A DNA stretch of 64,000 nt, from NCBI GenBank assembly GCA_965208745.1, contig CBDBPN010000003.1, positions 1,516,120 to 1,580,119 on the forward strand. The letters run 5' to 3'. A program made the translations under genes and the position numbers. The DNA is from VXNE01 sp965208745 (GTDB lineage Bacteria; Pseudomonadota; Gammaproteobacteria; Pseudomonadales; Azotimanducaceae). Below are positions 25,032-33,787 of the stretch, piece after piece. Position 1 is the stretch's first letter. The number at the start of each line of letters is the position of its first letter. The notes beneath the pieces are model-generated. The model ran no database searches, had not been told where the DNA came from, and was given only the letters and a program-made list of their open reading frames with translations.

Positions 25032-26231
25032 ATGTCCGTCGCCCCAAAATTCAAATGCTTCGACTGTGACAACCACTTCTACGAGCCCGAGGATGCGCTG
25101 CTCAGGTACTTGCCCGAAAAGTACAAGCATGTCTTGCAGTACATTCAGATCAAAGGCCGAACCAAGCTGGCCATCAATGGCCAGATCTCCAACTACATCC
25201 CGAACCCGACGTTTGAGGTTGTGGCGGCCCCCGGATGCCACGTCGAGTACTACCGGGGCAACAATCCCGAAGGCAAGACCCTTCGCGAATTCAATGTGGT
25301 GGAGCGCCGCAAGGACGAGTACGCCTACAAGAACGAGAATCGCTACGAATTCCTGCGCAGCCACGGCTTCGCCGGAGCCTTGGTCTATCCAACGCTGGCG
25401 TCGGTCATCGAGGGCCACATGTCGCATGACCCCGGGTTCTGCCACGCCGTCATCCACGCCTTGAACCAATGGATCAAGGAGGAATGGGGTTTTGGCGACG
25501 ACGGCACGTTCTTTGCGGTGCCCATCATTCCGCTGATGGACGCCGAATTGGCGGTGGAGGAGGCGCAGTGGATCGTCGACCAGGGCGGACGGGTGGCCTT
25601 GATTCGGCCGACCTATGTGCCGGGCATACGCGGAAACCGCTCCATGGGGGCGTCTGAATTCGACCCGCTATGGAGCCTGCTGACCGAAAACAAGGTGTTC
25701 GTCACCTTCCACGCTTCCGACTGCGGGGTGGCCAACGACTACAACCGCTTTTCGCGGGAGCCGGTTGGAGCGGCGGAGTTCACGCCGTTCATCAAGGCCG
25801 ACCCCCTGGAGAGCGTGATGGACGTCCACATGCGCGCAGTGTCCGACCATCTCGCCGCCATGGTCTGCCACGGCGTTTTCGATCGTCATCCGAAGCTCAA
25901 GGTGGCCTACGTTGAGACCGGGGTGTACTGGCTCTTCCCCCTGTGGGACCGCTTGGGGCACGTCTATCGGATGCAGCCGCAGAATTTCAAGCGGCATCCG
26001 CACGAGACCATTCGCGAGCATGTGTGGTTCCACCCGTTCTTCGAAGACGACATTTATCGGCTCGTGGATCTGGTGGGCGCGGACCATGTTCTGTTCGGCA
26101 GCGATTGGCCCCACCCCGAAGGCCTCGCGACGCCCGGTGACTGGGCGAACGAAATCGCCGAACTCAGCGACGAGGACCAGGCCAAGATCATGGGCGGCAA
26201 CATCATGCAGTTGCTCGACATTGCCGCATAG
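25032..26231 (+). CDS. Amidohydrolase-2 family enzyme
   Basis: The product is 399 residues. The ATG at 25032 follows GGAGGA with seven bases of spacing; the frame upstream to 24924 is non-coding. Features: CFDCDNHFYEPEDALLRYLP at the start, with the D-x-H first metal motif, VTFHASDC, the AMVCHGVFDRHPKLKVAYVE segment with a metal His, and LFGSDWPHPEG with the conserved Asp near the end. These are hallmarks of the family that acts on aromatic or cyclic carboxylates by decarboxylation or hydrolysis. It is transcribed divergently from the hydrolase pair and is followed by an MFS transporter 63 bases away. Confidence 0.87.
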   Translation: MSVAPKFKCFDCDNHFYEPEDALLRYLPEKYKHVLQYIQIKGRTKLAINGQISNYIPNPTFEVVAAPGCHVEYYRGNNPEGKTLREFNVVERRKDEYAYKNENRYEFLRSHGFAGALVYPTLASVIEGHMSHDPGFCHAVIHALNQWIKEEWGFGDDGTFFAVPIIPLMDAELAVEEAQWIVDQGGRVALIRPTYVPGIRGNRSMGASEFDPLWSLLTENKVFVTFHASDCGVANDYNRFSREPVGAAEFTPFIKADPLESVMDVHMRAVSDHLAAMVCHGVFDRHPKLKVAYVETGVYWLFPLWDRLGHVYRMQPQNFKRHPHETIREHVWFHPFFEDDIYRLVDLVGADHVLFGSDWPHPEGLATPGDWANEIAELSDEDQAKIMGGNIMQLLDIAA

Positions 26232-26294
26232 ACTCCGTGCAGGCAGCCCCGTCCTGATGCGCGGCGTGCCCGCCATCGGCGACCGGCAGACCGA

Positions 26295-27647
26295 ATGTCC
26301 GCGACCGTGCGACTCACCAACGGCAGGCTGGCGGCGTACTCGCTGCCCGCGCTGCCCATCGCCGCGTTCGCAACGCCGCTGACCATCTACGCGCCGCCCT
26401 TCTACGCCACGGACATGGGCCTCGGGCTCGCTGCCGTCGGCACCATCTTCATGGTGGCCCGGTTCTGGGACCTGTTCACCGATCCGGTGATGGGGGCGCT
26501 GTCCGACAAGTTCCCGTCTCGATGGGGCCGCCGGCGCCATTGGATGGTCATCGCCATCCCCATCCTCATGCTCTCCACCGTACTAGTCCTGTTTCCCAAT
26601 TGGTTCGCCGCGGCCCACGGCAGCGGCGCCTATCTGCTGGGCACGCTGCTGCTGCTCTACGTGGGCTTCACGCTGCTGACCATCTCCCACATCGCGTGGG
26701 GCGCGGAACTGACCGACGACTACCACGAGCGCTCGCGCGTCCAAGGTTGGCGGGAGTTTGCGCACCTCGGATCGATGGCGCTGGTGCTGATGATCCCGGC
26801 GGCGCTCGAGCAGACGGGCCACGCCCTGTCGAACGTGGTGAAGATGAATGCCATGGGCTGGTACGTGCTGGCGCTCACCCCCATTGCCATTTTCATCGCC
26901 GTGCGCCTTGTCGGCGAACGTCCCGTGAAGCGCGCGCCCAATCCGATCGGCTTCAAAACCGCCGTCAGGGTGTTGGCGCAGAATCCGTTCCTGCGCCGGA
27001 TCGTGATCGCCGACCTGTTCATTCACGTGCCGAGCGCCATCCGCGCCTCCGTGTTCATCTTCTACGTGGCCGCGATCATTGAAATGCCGGAATGGTCGGC
27101 GCTCATCATGCTGTCGTACTTCGCCGCCGGGCCCATCGCCGTGCCGCTCTGGGTGAAGGTCTCGAAGGACCTGAGCAAGCACAAGGCGGCGGCGCTGGGC
27201 GTGCTCCTGCACGTGGCGGTGACCCTCGCCTACCTGCTTCCGGGGAAGGGCGATGCCCTGCTGTTCGCCGGCCTGTTCTTCGCGTCAGGCATCGTCTACG
27301 CGGGCGTGCCCTTCCTCATTCGGGCGATGGTTGCCGACATCGTGGACTACGACCGGCTGCAGACGGGCCAGGATCGAGCCGGCCTGTTCTACGCCACGGT
27401 GACCACCACGATGAAAGTGGGGGGCGCGCTTGGCATCGGGCTCGGCTACCCGTTGCTGGCGCTGATCGGCTTCGATCCGTCCGGCCCCAACGAGCAGGCG
27501 CAACTGGACGGGCTGCGGTACGTGTACGCGTTCATTCCCGCCGTCTCCGAGCTGTTGGTGGTCTATTTGCTCTATCGCTTTCCGCTCGACGAGGCCACGC
27601 AGATTCGGCTCCGGGAGCAACTGGCCGCACGGGACGCGAACCGATAG
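26295..27647 (+). CDS. MFS transporter, GPH family symporter
   Basis: The product is 450 residues with about twelve hydrophobic helices. The family signature after helix 2 is clear: FWDLFTDPVMGALSDKF (D-x-x-x-D-P) followed by RWGRRRHWMVIAIP (G-R-R). A second conserved patch VADIVDYDRLQTGQDRAGLF sits between the last helix groups, typical of glycoside/pentoside/hexuronide or related carboxylate symporters. The gene follows the amidohydrolase and could import its substrate. A TAGAAT box just after its stop (about 27642) may be the promoter of cysD. Confidence 0.87.
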   Translation: MSATVRLTNGRLAAYSLPALPIAAFATPLTIYAPPFYATDMGLGLAAVGTIFMVARFWDLFTDPVMGALSDKFPSRWGRRRHWMVIAIPILMLSTVLVLFPNWFAAAHGSGAYLLGTLLLLYVGFTLLTISHIAWGAELTDDYHERSRVQGWREFAHLGSMALVLMIPAALEQTGHALSNVVKMNAMGWYVLALTPIAIFIAVRLVGERPVKRAPNPIGFKTAVRVLAQNPFLRRIVIADLFIHVPSAIRASVFIFYVAAIIEMPEWSALIMLSYFAAGPIAVPLWVKVSKDLSKHKAAALGVLLHVAVTLAYLLPGKGDALLFAGLFFASGIVYAGVPFLIRAMVADIVDYDRLQTGQDRAGLFYATVTTTMKVGGALGIGLGYPLLALIGFDPSGPNEQAQLDGLRYVYAFIPAVSELLVVYLLYRFPLDEATQIRLREQLAARDANR

Positions 27648-27804
27648 AATCCCCTCATCTGGTTCGGGCAGCGGCAAGTTGATCCCATAGTGCGACAGAA
27701 CGCTCGGAAAGCATGCTCTTCGATCGCCGTTGGCGCTCACGGCCTATCGCAATGAACCCGTTCACCCCGAGGCCGTACCGGAGCATCCAAAGAAGGACCG
27801 CAGC

Positions 27805-28704
27805 ATGGACTTAACCCATCTGGACCGCCTTGAGGCGGAGAGCATTCACATCATTCGCGAGGTGATGGCCGAGGCGGAAAGACCGGTCATGCTGTATTCG
27901 ATCGGCAAGGATTCGACCGTTATGCTGCGCCTTGCGGAGAAGGCCTTCTACCCCAGCCCGCCGCCATTTCCGCTGCTGCATGTGGACACGCGCTGGAAGT
28001 TCCAGGCCATGTACGAATTCCGGGATAGAATTCCCGAAGAGACCGGCATGGAACTCATCGTTCACATCAATCCGGAGGGCGTCCAGAAGAACATCAACCC
28101 GTTTGATCACGGCAGCGCCTTGCACACTGACGTGATGAAGACCCAAGGCCTCATTCAAGCGCTGGAGAAATACGGCTTCGATGCGGCTTTCGGCGGGGCC
28201 AGGCGGGATGAGGAGAAGAGCCGCGCCAAGGAGCGGGTCTTTTCCTTCAGAAACAGCGCCCACCGCTGGGACCCCAAGAACCAGCGGCCCGAATTATGGA
28301 ACCTGTACAACGGTCGCAAGGCGCCCGGGGAGAGCATTCGCGTGTTCCCCCTCTCCAACTGGACCGAGCTCGACGTCTGGCAGTACATCTACCGGGAGAG
28401 CATTCCGATCGTGCCGCTCTACTACGCCGCCGAACGCCCGGTGATTGAACGTGACGGCATGCTGATGCTGGTGGACGACGACCGGCTCAAGCTGTTCCCC
28501 GATGAGAAGATTCACACCAAGCAGGTGCGGTTCAGAACGCTTGGCTGCTACCCGCTCACCGGCGCCTTTGAATCCGACGCCGACACCCTGCCGAAAATCC
28601 TGCTGGAGCTGCTCGAAGCGCGCACCAGCGAACGCCAAGGCCGAACCATCGATTCCGACAGTGAGGGGTCCATGGAGAAGAAGAAGCAGGAAGGCTACTT
28701 CTAG
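27805..28704 (+). CDS. cysD: Sulfate adenylyltransferase small subunit CysD
   Basis: The product is 299 residues, the normal length. It catalyses formation of adenylyl sulfate (APS) from sulfate and ATP together with the GTPase CysN. The PP-loop is MLYSIGKDSTVMLRLAEKA, followed by LHVDTRWKFQAMYEF and FGGARRDEEKSRAKER, and the C-terminus EKKKQEGYF is typical. The ATG at 27805 is chosen because it gives the family N-terminus MDLTHLDRLEAESIHI. The stop codon TAG is part of a CTAG site into which a small mobile element inserted, leaving 287 bases between cysD and cysNC instead of the usual short gap. Confidence 0.97.
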   Translation: MDLTHLDRLEAESIHIIREVMAEAERPVMLYSIGKDSTVMLRLAEKAFYPSPPPFPLLHVDTRWKFQAMYEFRDRIPEETGMELIVHINPEGVQKNINPFDHGSALHTDVMKTQGLIQALEKYGFDAAFGGARRDEEKSRAKERVFSFRNSAHRWDPKNQRPELWNLYNGRKAPGESIRVFPLSNWTELDVWQYIYRESIPIVPLYYAAERPVIERDGMLMLVDDDRLKLFPDEKIHTKQVRFRTLGCYPLTGAFESDADTLPKILLELLEARTSERQGRTIDSDSEGSMEKKKQEGYF

Positions 28705-28910
28705 TGTTCTGTCCGGTTGATTCGCGTGATTGTTCGTGGCCCTTTCGCCCCCTGGCCGCGTCGCTCTGCGGATTCCTCAGCCGGGGAGCGCGACGGACTT
28801 GCCCCTCGCATGAATTGGTGTGGGGCTTGCCACACGGCGTCATCGCGCCTTGCCAGCGACCGAAACGACCCGGCGCCCAAAACCGACGGGCCAACCGGAC
28901 AGGACACTAG
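28701..28910. mobile_element. MITE with 15-bp terminal inverted repeats and CTAG target duplication
   Basis: The element is 202 bases (28705-28906) flanked on both sides by CTAG. Its terminal inverted repeats are TGTTCTGTCCGGTTG and TGTCCTGTCCGGTTG (opposite strand), 14 of 15 identical. The inside has no plausible gene. Size, terminal repeats and a 4-base CTAG duplication fit a miniature element mobilised by an IS5-type transposase, which prefers YTAR targets. The left CTAG contains the cysD stop codon TAG, so insertion kept CysD intact. Confidence 0.8.
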
Positions 28911-28991
28911 CATGAAGAACTTGCATGAACGCCCTTGGCAATCGGCGCCCGGAAGCGCCGTCCGTCAGACCATCGACCCGGAGCGCACCTC

Positions 28992-30869
28992 ATGGACGCC
29001 ATCGCAGCAAAGATAGACAAGTACCTTGAAGAGCAGTCAAGCCTTGACCTGCTTCGATTCATCACCTGCGGCAGCGTCGACGACGGCAAGTCAACCCTGA
29101 TAGGCCGAATGCTCTACGAGGCGCAGTTGCTGTTCGAAGATCAGGTGGCGGCGCTGACCAACGAATCCAAACGCCACGGCACCCAAGGCGGTGACATCGA
29201 TTTCGCTTTGCTGGTCGATGGCCTCGCCGCGGAACGGGAACAGGGCATCACCATTGACGTGGCTTATCGGTTCTTCGCAACGGACCACCGCAAGTTCATC
29301 GTCGCCGACACGCCGGGGCACGAACAGTACACCCGCAACATGGCCACCGGCGCATCGACGGCCGACGTCGCGGTCATTCTGGTCGACGCCAAGGCCGGCG
29401 TGTTGACCCAGACCCGCCGCCACTCCTTCATCTGCTCGCTGCTGGGCATTCGCCATGTGGCTCTGGCCGTCAACAAAATGGATCTGGTGGACTTCGACCA
29501 GCAGATCTACGACGAAATCGTCGATGACTACGAAGCGTTCTCGGAGCAACTGAACTTTGAGCGCATCACCGCCATCCCGATGTCCGCTCTTGAGGGAGAC
29601 AACGTAGTTGAGCGCTCAACCAAAACGCCCTGGTATTCCGGGCCCACGCTGATCGGTTATCTGGAGACCGTGGACGCGCATCGCTCCTTGGTCAATGAAC
29701 CGTTCCGCATGCCGGTGCAGTGGGTGAACAGGCCCGACCGAACCTTCCGCGGCTTCTCCGGCACTGTCGTATCGGGGAAAGTCGCCGCCGGCGACCAAGT
29801 GCGGATACTGCCGTCGGGCGAGGTCGCAACCGTCGATGAGATCGTTCTCCACAAGGAAACGCTGCCGGAAGCAATCACCGATCACGCAATAACGATCACC
29901 TTTGACAAGGAGGTGGACTGCTCCCGAGGCGACGTCATAGTCGCTGCGAAGGATCCGAGCGAGGTCGCCGATCAGTTCGAGGCGAACCTGGTGTGGATGG
30001 ATCAGGAGCCAGGCCATCAAGGGCGATCCTACCTGTTGAAGACCTCCACCACGCGAGTCGGCGCCAAGCTGACGAACATCAAGTACAAGTACAACGTCAA
30101 CACCCTCGAACACTTGCCATCAAAGGCACTCGAGCTCAACGACATCGGCGTTGCGACGCTCCGCGTCGATCGCGGCATCCCGTTTGAGCCCTACGCCGGC
30201 AATCGGTCACTGGGTTCGTGCGTGCTGGTCGATCGCTACACCAATGCGACAGTCGCGGCAGGCATGGTCAATTTCGCCCTTCGCCGGTCACAGAACGTCC
30301 ATCAGCAGAAGCTGACGATCGACAAGGCTGCGCGCGAGGCATTGAACGGCCACAAGGCACGAGTCCTTTGGTTCACGGGCTTGAGCGGCGCGGGCAAATC
30401 GACCGTTGCCGATGCCCTTGAGCAGAATCTCCACAAACGGGGCATACGCACTTACGTTCTCGATGGCGACAACGTTCGCCACGGATTGAACCAGGACCTC
30501 GGGTTTTCGGACGCAGACAGAATCGAGAACATCCGCCGCATCTCCGAAGTCGCAAAGCTGATGGTGGACGCCGGGCTGATGGTTCTGACATCCTTCATAT
30601 CGCCCTTCCGCGCGGAACGCGACATGGCGAGGCGATTGCTGGGCGAAGGCGAATTCATCGAGATCTTCGTGGACACGCCGCTCGAGGTGGCGGAGGGCCG
30701 CGATGTCAAAGGGCTTTATGCGAAGGCGCGGCGAGGGGAACTGCCGAACTTCACCGGCGTTGGCAGCGCCTATGAAGCGCCGGAGAACCCGGAGGTGCAT
30801 CTGCGCTCCGGGGAGGACGGGGTTGAGACCTGGGTTCGGCAGATCGTCGATTATCTCGATCTCGACTGA
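28992..30869 (+). CDS. cysNC: Bifunctional sulfate adenylyltransferase large subunit / APS kinase CysNC
   Basis: The product is about 625 residues. CysN is an elongation-factor-like GTPase: G1 GSVDDGKSTLIGR, G3 DTPGHEQYTRNM, G4 NKMD, then two beta-barrel domains to about residue 445. The C-terminal APS kinase has the P-loop FTGLSGAGKSTVADAL and DGDNVRHGLNQDLGFS. Together with CysD it makes PAPS, the donor for sulfotransferases or for reductive assimilation. The ATG at 28992 gives the family start MDAIAAKIDKYLEEQSSLDL; upstream residues are not family-like. A sulfotransferase gene in this window (58888-60024) offers a use for PAPS. Confidence 0.97.
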   Translation: MDAIAAKIDKYLEEQSSLDLLRFITCGSVDDGKSTLIGRMLYEAQLLFEDQVAALTNESKRHGTQGGDIDFALLVDGLAAEREQGITIDVAYRFFATDHRKFIVADTPGHEQYTRNMATGASTADVAVILVDAKAGVLTQTRRHSFICSLLGIRHVALAVNKMDLVDFDQQIYDEIVDDYEAFSEQLNFERITAIPMSALEGDNVVERSTKTPWYSGPTLIGYLETVDAHRSLVNEPFRMPVQWVNRPDRTFRGFSGTVVSGKVAAGDQVRILPSGEVATVDEIVLHKETLPEAITDHAITITFDKEVDCSRGDVIVAAKDPSEVADQFEANLVWMDQEPGHQGRSYLLKTSTTRVGAKLTNIKYKYNVNTLEHLPSKALELNDIGVATLRVDRGIPFEPYAGNRSLGSCVLVDRYTNATVAAGMVNFALRRSQNVHQQKLTIDKAAREALNGHKARVLWFTGLSGAGKSTVADALEQNLHKRGIRTYVLDGDNVRHGLNQDLGFSDADRIENIRRISEVAKLMVDAGLMVLTSFISPFRAERDMARRLLGEGEFIEIFVDTPLEVAEGRDVKGLYAKARRGELPNFTGVGSAYEAPENPEVHLRSGEDGVETWVRQIVDYLDLD

Positions 30870-30961
30870 CTCGCGACGCGTCCGTACTGACCGTCGCCCG
30901 GCTGCGCTTGTCGATCGGCCCGAATCGAGGAACTCGAGGACCATCGGGGGAATCGCAGACC

Positions 30962-31396
30962 ATGGAGACCGCGGCCAGACCACCCTCGCCGATTCCGGAC
31001 GAGTTGACGGCGTTTTTCTGGGAGGGCGTGCAGGCTCGCAAGCTGATGATCCTGCGTTGCCGACGCTGCGGCCATTTCATCCATTATCCGCGGCCTGTCT
31101 GCGAGAGATGCCGGTCCGAGGACTTGGCGCCGGAACGGGTTTCCGGCCGCGCCACGCTGTACAGCTACACCATCACGATGAAGCCCTGGCATCCATACTG
31201 GATCGACAAGGTGCCCTATGTGCTCGCCACCGTCGAGCTGTCGGAGCAGAAGGACCTGAAGATGCTGACCAACCTGATCGAGTGCCCCCACGACGCAATC
31301 CGGGTCGGCATGCCGGTGGAGGTTGTGTTCCGCGAGGTGAGCGAAGCGCTGACCTTGCCTTTTTTCCAGCCGGCGGGCGATTCGCAAAATGCCTGA
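30962..31396 (+). CDS. Zinc-ribbon / OB-fold DUF35 protein
   Basis: The product is 144 residues from the ATG at 30962. Four cysteines form the rubredoxin-like zinc ribbon (LRCRRCGHFIHYPRPVCERC) and an OB fold follows (GRATLYSYTITMKPWHP, YVLATVEL). DUF35 proteins pair with thiolase-like enzymes, acting as acyl-CoA- or acyl-binding partners, as with the Ltp-type aldolases of steroid side-chain degradation. The stop overlaps the next gene's start by 8 bases, and that gene is thiolase-like, which fits the known pairing. Confidence 0.88.
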   Translation: METAARPPSPIPDELTAFFWEGVQARKLMILRCRRCGHFIHYPRPVCERCRSEDLAPERVSGRATLYSYTITMKPWHPYWIDKVPYVLATVELSEQKDLKMLTNLIECPHDAIRVGMPVEVVFREVSEALTLPFFQPAGDSQNA

Positions 31397-32555
31397 AACG
31401 CCCCGGGTGGCGGCGGTCGGGGTGGGCTACTCGACCACCGGACGAAAGATCGGCCTGACCTCCCGCCAGCTGGCCGTTCAAGCCTGCAATGCCGCCATGG
31501 CCGACGCCGGAGTCGAGCCGCGGGACATCGACGGCATCGCCCTGCTCTGGAATCCCGCGGGGCCGGCGCCGCCGGGACTCGACGAGGTGAATGCGTTGGA
31601 TCTGGCGCAGATGATGGGGTACGTGCCGGTCAACTGGCACGTCGATGGTGTGGGGCCGGCCTACATCGGCCCGGCGCTGCAGGCCATCGCCGCCATTCGC
31701 GCGGGCTTCTGCCATACCTGCATGACCGTGCGGGTGATCAACCAGCGCCTGAGCGGGACGGACCTTCAGGCCGGGGCGGACGAGACGCCGGCCTCGGGCG
31801 ACGAGCAGTTCACGCGGCCGTTCGGCCAGCTATTGCCGTTGCAGGCGATCGCCGCGATGCCCATGCGGCGTCACATGGCCGTCTACGGCACCACCGAGGA
31901 GCAGTTCGCGCAGCACGCGGTGACCCAGCGCCATCATGCGACGTTGAATGAAGACGCCATCTTTCGCGACCCGCTCACGATAGAGGACTTCCTGGCCACG
32001 CCCTACCTATCGACGCCGCTGCGCATCCTGGATTGCGATTACCCGGTCGATTCCGGGTCGGCGGTGATCTACACCACCGAGGAGCGGGCCAGGGATCTCC
32101 GGCAGAAGCCGGTTTTCCTCGAGTCCGCGGCATGCTCGGGCATGGGCTACATGGCGTTCGAAATCGAGGACATGGTCAGGAACGCTCCGTTTCACACCGG
32201 GGAGCGCCTGTGGGAACGAACGGACCTGACGCCAGCGGACGTGGACTGCGCCCAGCTCTACGACGGCTTCTCCATCATCACCTTTCAGTGGCTGGAGGGA
32301 CTTGGCTTCTGCGCGCCCGGGGAATCCGGCCCCTTCATCGAAGCCGGCAACACCCGGCTCGGGGGCAGCCTGCCCTTGAACACCGATGGCGGCGCCTGCA
32401 ACGTGGGCCGGCGCCACGGCACCAACTTCTGCATTGAATCGGTTCGCCAGATTCGCGGTCAGTGCGGAGCGCGGCAGGTGCCGGACGCCAACGTGGCGGT
32501 GTGGGCGAACGCGGTCGGTCCTTTTGGCGGCGCCGTGCTCATGATCGGGGAATAG
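31389..32555 (+). CDS. Thiolase-like / lipid-transfer (Ltp-type) protein
   Basis: The product is 388 residues of the SCP-x thiolase-like superfamily. It begins VAAVGVGYSTTGRKIGL, has EPRDIDGIALLW, an AAIRAGFCHTCMTVRVIN strand-helix, LDCDYPVDSGSAVIYTTEER and a late LYDGFSIITFQWLEGLGFC, with GGACNVGRRHG near the end. It lacks an obvious Cys in the usual thiolase position, as do many DUF35-associated Ltp-type aldolases that perform retro-aldol cleavage of CoA thioesters. Its translational overlap with the DUF35 gene suggests a heteromeric enzyme. A carbon-carbon cleaving step in a steroid- or terpenoid-like pathway is a reasonable but unproven role. Confidence 0.85.
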   Translation: MPETPRVAAVGVGYSTTGRKIGLTSRQLAVQACNAAMADAGVEPRDIDGIALLWNPAGPAPPGLDEVNALDLAQMMGYVPVNWHVDGVGPAYIGPALQAIAAIRAGFCHTCMTVRVINQRLSGTDLQAGADETPASGDEQFTRPFGQLLPLQAIAAMPMRRHMAVYGTTEEQFAQHAVTQRHHATLNEDAIFRDPLTIEDFLATPYLSTPLRILDCDYPVDSGSAVIYTTEERARDLRQKPVFLESAACSGMGYMAFEIEDMVRNAPFHTGERLWERTDLTPADVDCAQLYDGFSIITFQWLEGLGFCAPGESGPFIEAGNTRLGGSLPLNTDGGACNVGRRHGTNFCIESVRQIRGQCGARQVPDANVAVWANAVGPFGGAVLMIGE

Positions 32556-32956
32556 GCATCCCGGCGGGCCGGTCGCGGCTCCCGCCCCGTCGGATGCGCC
32601 TGTGAGCGGCCTGCCGCCAACCCAACCCGAGCATCGCCCTGATGGGAGGCGACGCGAAGGCGTCGGTGGCGCCTGCGCCGACCTGCCCCTGGTCCACGAG
32701 CAGATCGACGCCATTGATGCCGCTTGCCGCATTGCCCACGGCAACGTGCGCATGCGCCTCGCAGCCGATGAGAGGGTGGTGCCCGTCGCCTTTGCCGGTT
32801 GTGACCTTCGACGAAGCCCTGAGCATTGCGGACCGGATTGGAACCCCGATAGAATCGAGGCACCGAGGGCTTGCCGAGCCACTGGAACCCATCCCCCGCA
32901 CCCGATGCGGTTGTCCGTCGGCTCATGGACCCCCGCAAACGACGTGAGGAACCACA
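32556..32956. other. 401-base intergenic region, no gene seen
   Basis: The short frames here lack coding character and match nothing I recognise. The only visible signal is the promoter-like pair at 32826-32855. It separates the thiolase-like gene from the enoyl-CoA hydratase operon. Confidence 0.6.
32826..32855 (+). promoter_or_regulatory. Possible sigma-70 promoter before the enoyl-CoA hydratase gene
   Basis: TTGCGG and TAGAAT are separated by 18 bases, about 100 bases upstream of the ATG at 32957. A similar CGATAGAATC string lies after the MFS gene near 27642, upstream of cysD. Evidence is limited to these boxes. Confidence 0.3.
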
Positions 32957-33787
32957 ATGACCGCATCCGTGCTTTACGAGAAACAGGACAAGGTCGCCGT
33001 CCTGACGCTGAACCGCCCCGAAGTCAACAATGCGCAAGACCCGGAGTTGCTGGCCAGGCTGGATGAGGCGTGGGGCCAGGCGAACGAGGACCAGGACGTG
33101 CGCGTCATCTTGCTACAGGCCAACGGCAGGAACTTCTCCGCCGGGCACGACATGGCTCCGGACAAGGCGTGGAACAAGTCCTTCAACACCAAGCGGGACG
33201 GCATAGTCCCGCACTACCTATGGGAGCACGGGCATTACTTTGAGTATTCCAAGCGCTGGCGCAACCTGCCGAAGCCCTCGATCGCGTGCGTGCAGGGCGC
33301 CTGCGTTGCGGCGGGATTGATGCTGGCCTGGCCCTGCGACCTGATCGTCGCATCGGAAAACGCCTGGTTCAGCGATCCGACCATTGTCATGGGGATCGCC
33401 GGCGTCGAGTACCACGGCCATACATGGGAACTCGGTCCGCGCAAGGCGAAGCAACTTCTGTTCACGGCCGATCGAATCACCGCCCGGGAGGCGCATCAAC
33501 TGGGCATGGTCAATGAAGTGGTGGCGGATGTCGAGCTACGACAGTACGCCATGAGCCTTGCCAGCCGCATCGCGGAAAAGGACCTGTTCGCTCTCATGAT
33601 GGGCAAGCGGGCGGTCAACCAGGCCGTGGATTCCATGGGCCAACCCGTCGCATTGCAGGCCGGATTCGACCTGCACGAAATGCAGCACACGCAATGTCTG
33701 GCCATATCCCAGGGCAAGTTTCCAGTACTCACCAGCGACGTGAACGACCTCAAACGAGCCAATAAGCGCGAGGTCAAAGCCGGATGA
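32957..33787 (+). CDS. Enoyl-CoA hydratase/isomerase family (crotonase) protein
   Basis: The product is 276 residues of the crotonase superfamily. Features: VAVLTLNRPEVNNAQ at the start, GRNFSAGHDM (oxyanion-hole strand), KPSIACVQGACVAAGLMLAW (second oxyanion-hole segment), DPTIVMGIAGVEYHG and a DRITAREAHQLGMVNEVV helix. The second oxyanion segment departs from the usual GGG pattern and the two catalytic Glu residues of classical hydratases are not obvious, so it could be an isomerase, hydrolase or decarboxylase variant. The next gene overlaps it by four bases and encodes a CoA-transferase. Confidence 0.88.
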   Translation: MTASVLYEKQDKVAVLTLNRPEVNNAQDPELLARLDEAWGQANEDQDVRVILLQANGRNFSAGHDMAPDKAWNKSFNTKRDGIVPHYLWEHGHYFEYSKRWRNLPKPSIACVQGACVAAGLMLAWPCDLIVASENAWFSDPTIVMGIAGVEYHGHTWELGPRKAKQLLFTADRITAREAHQLGMVNEVVADVELRQYAMSLASRIAEKDLFALMMGKRAVNQAVDSMGQPVALQAGFDLHEMQHTQCLAISQGKFPVLTSDVNDLKRANKREVKAG

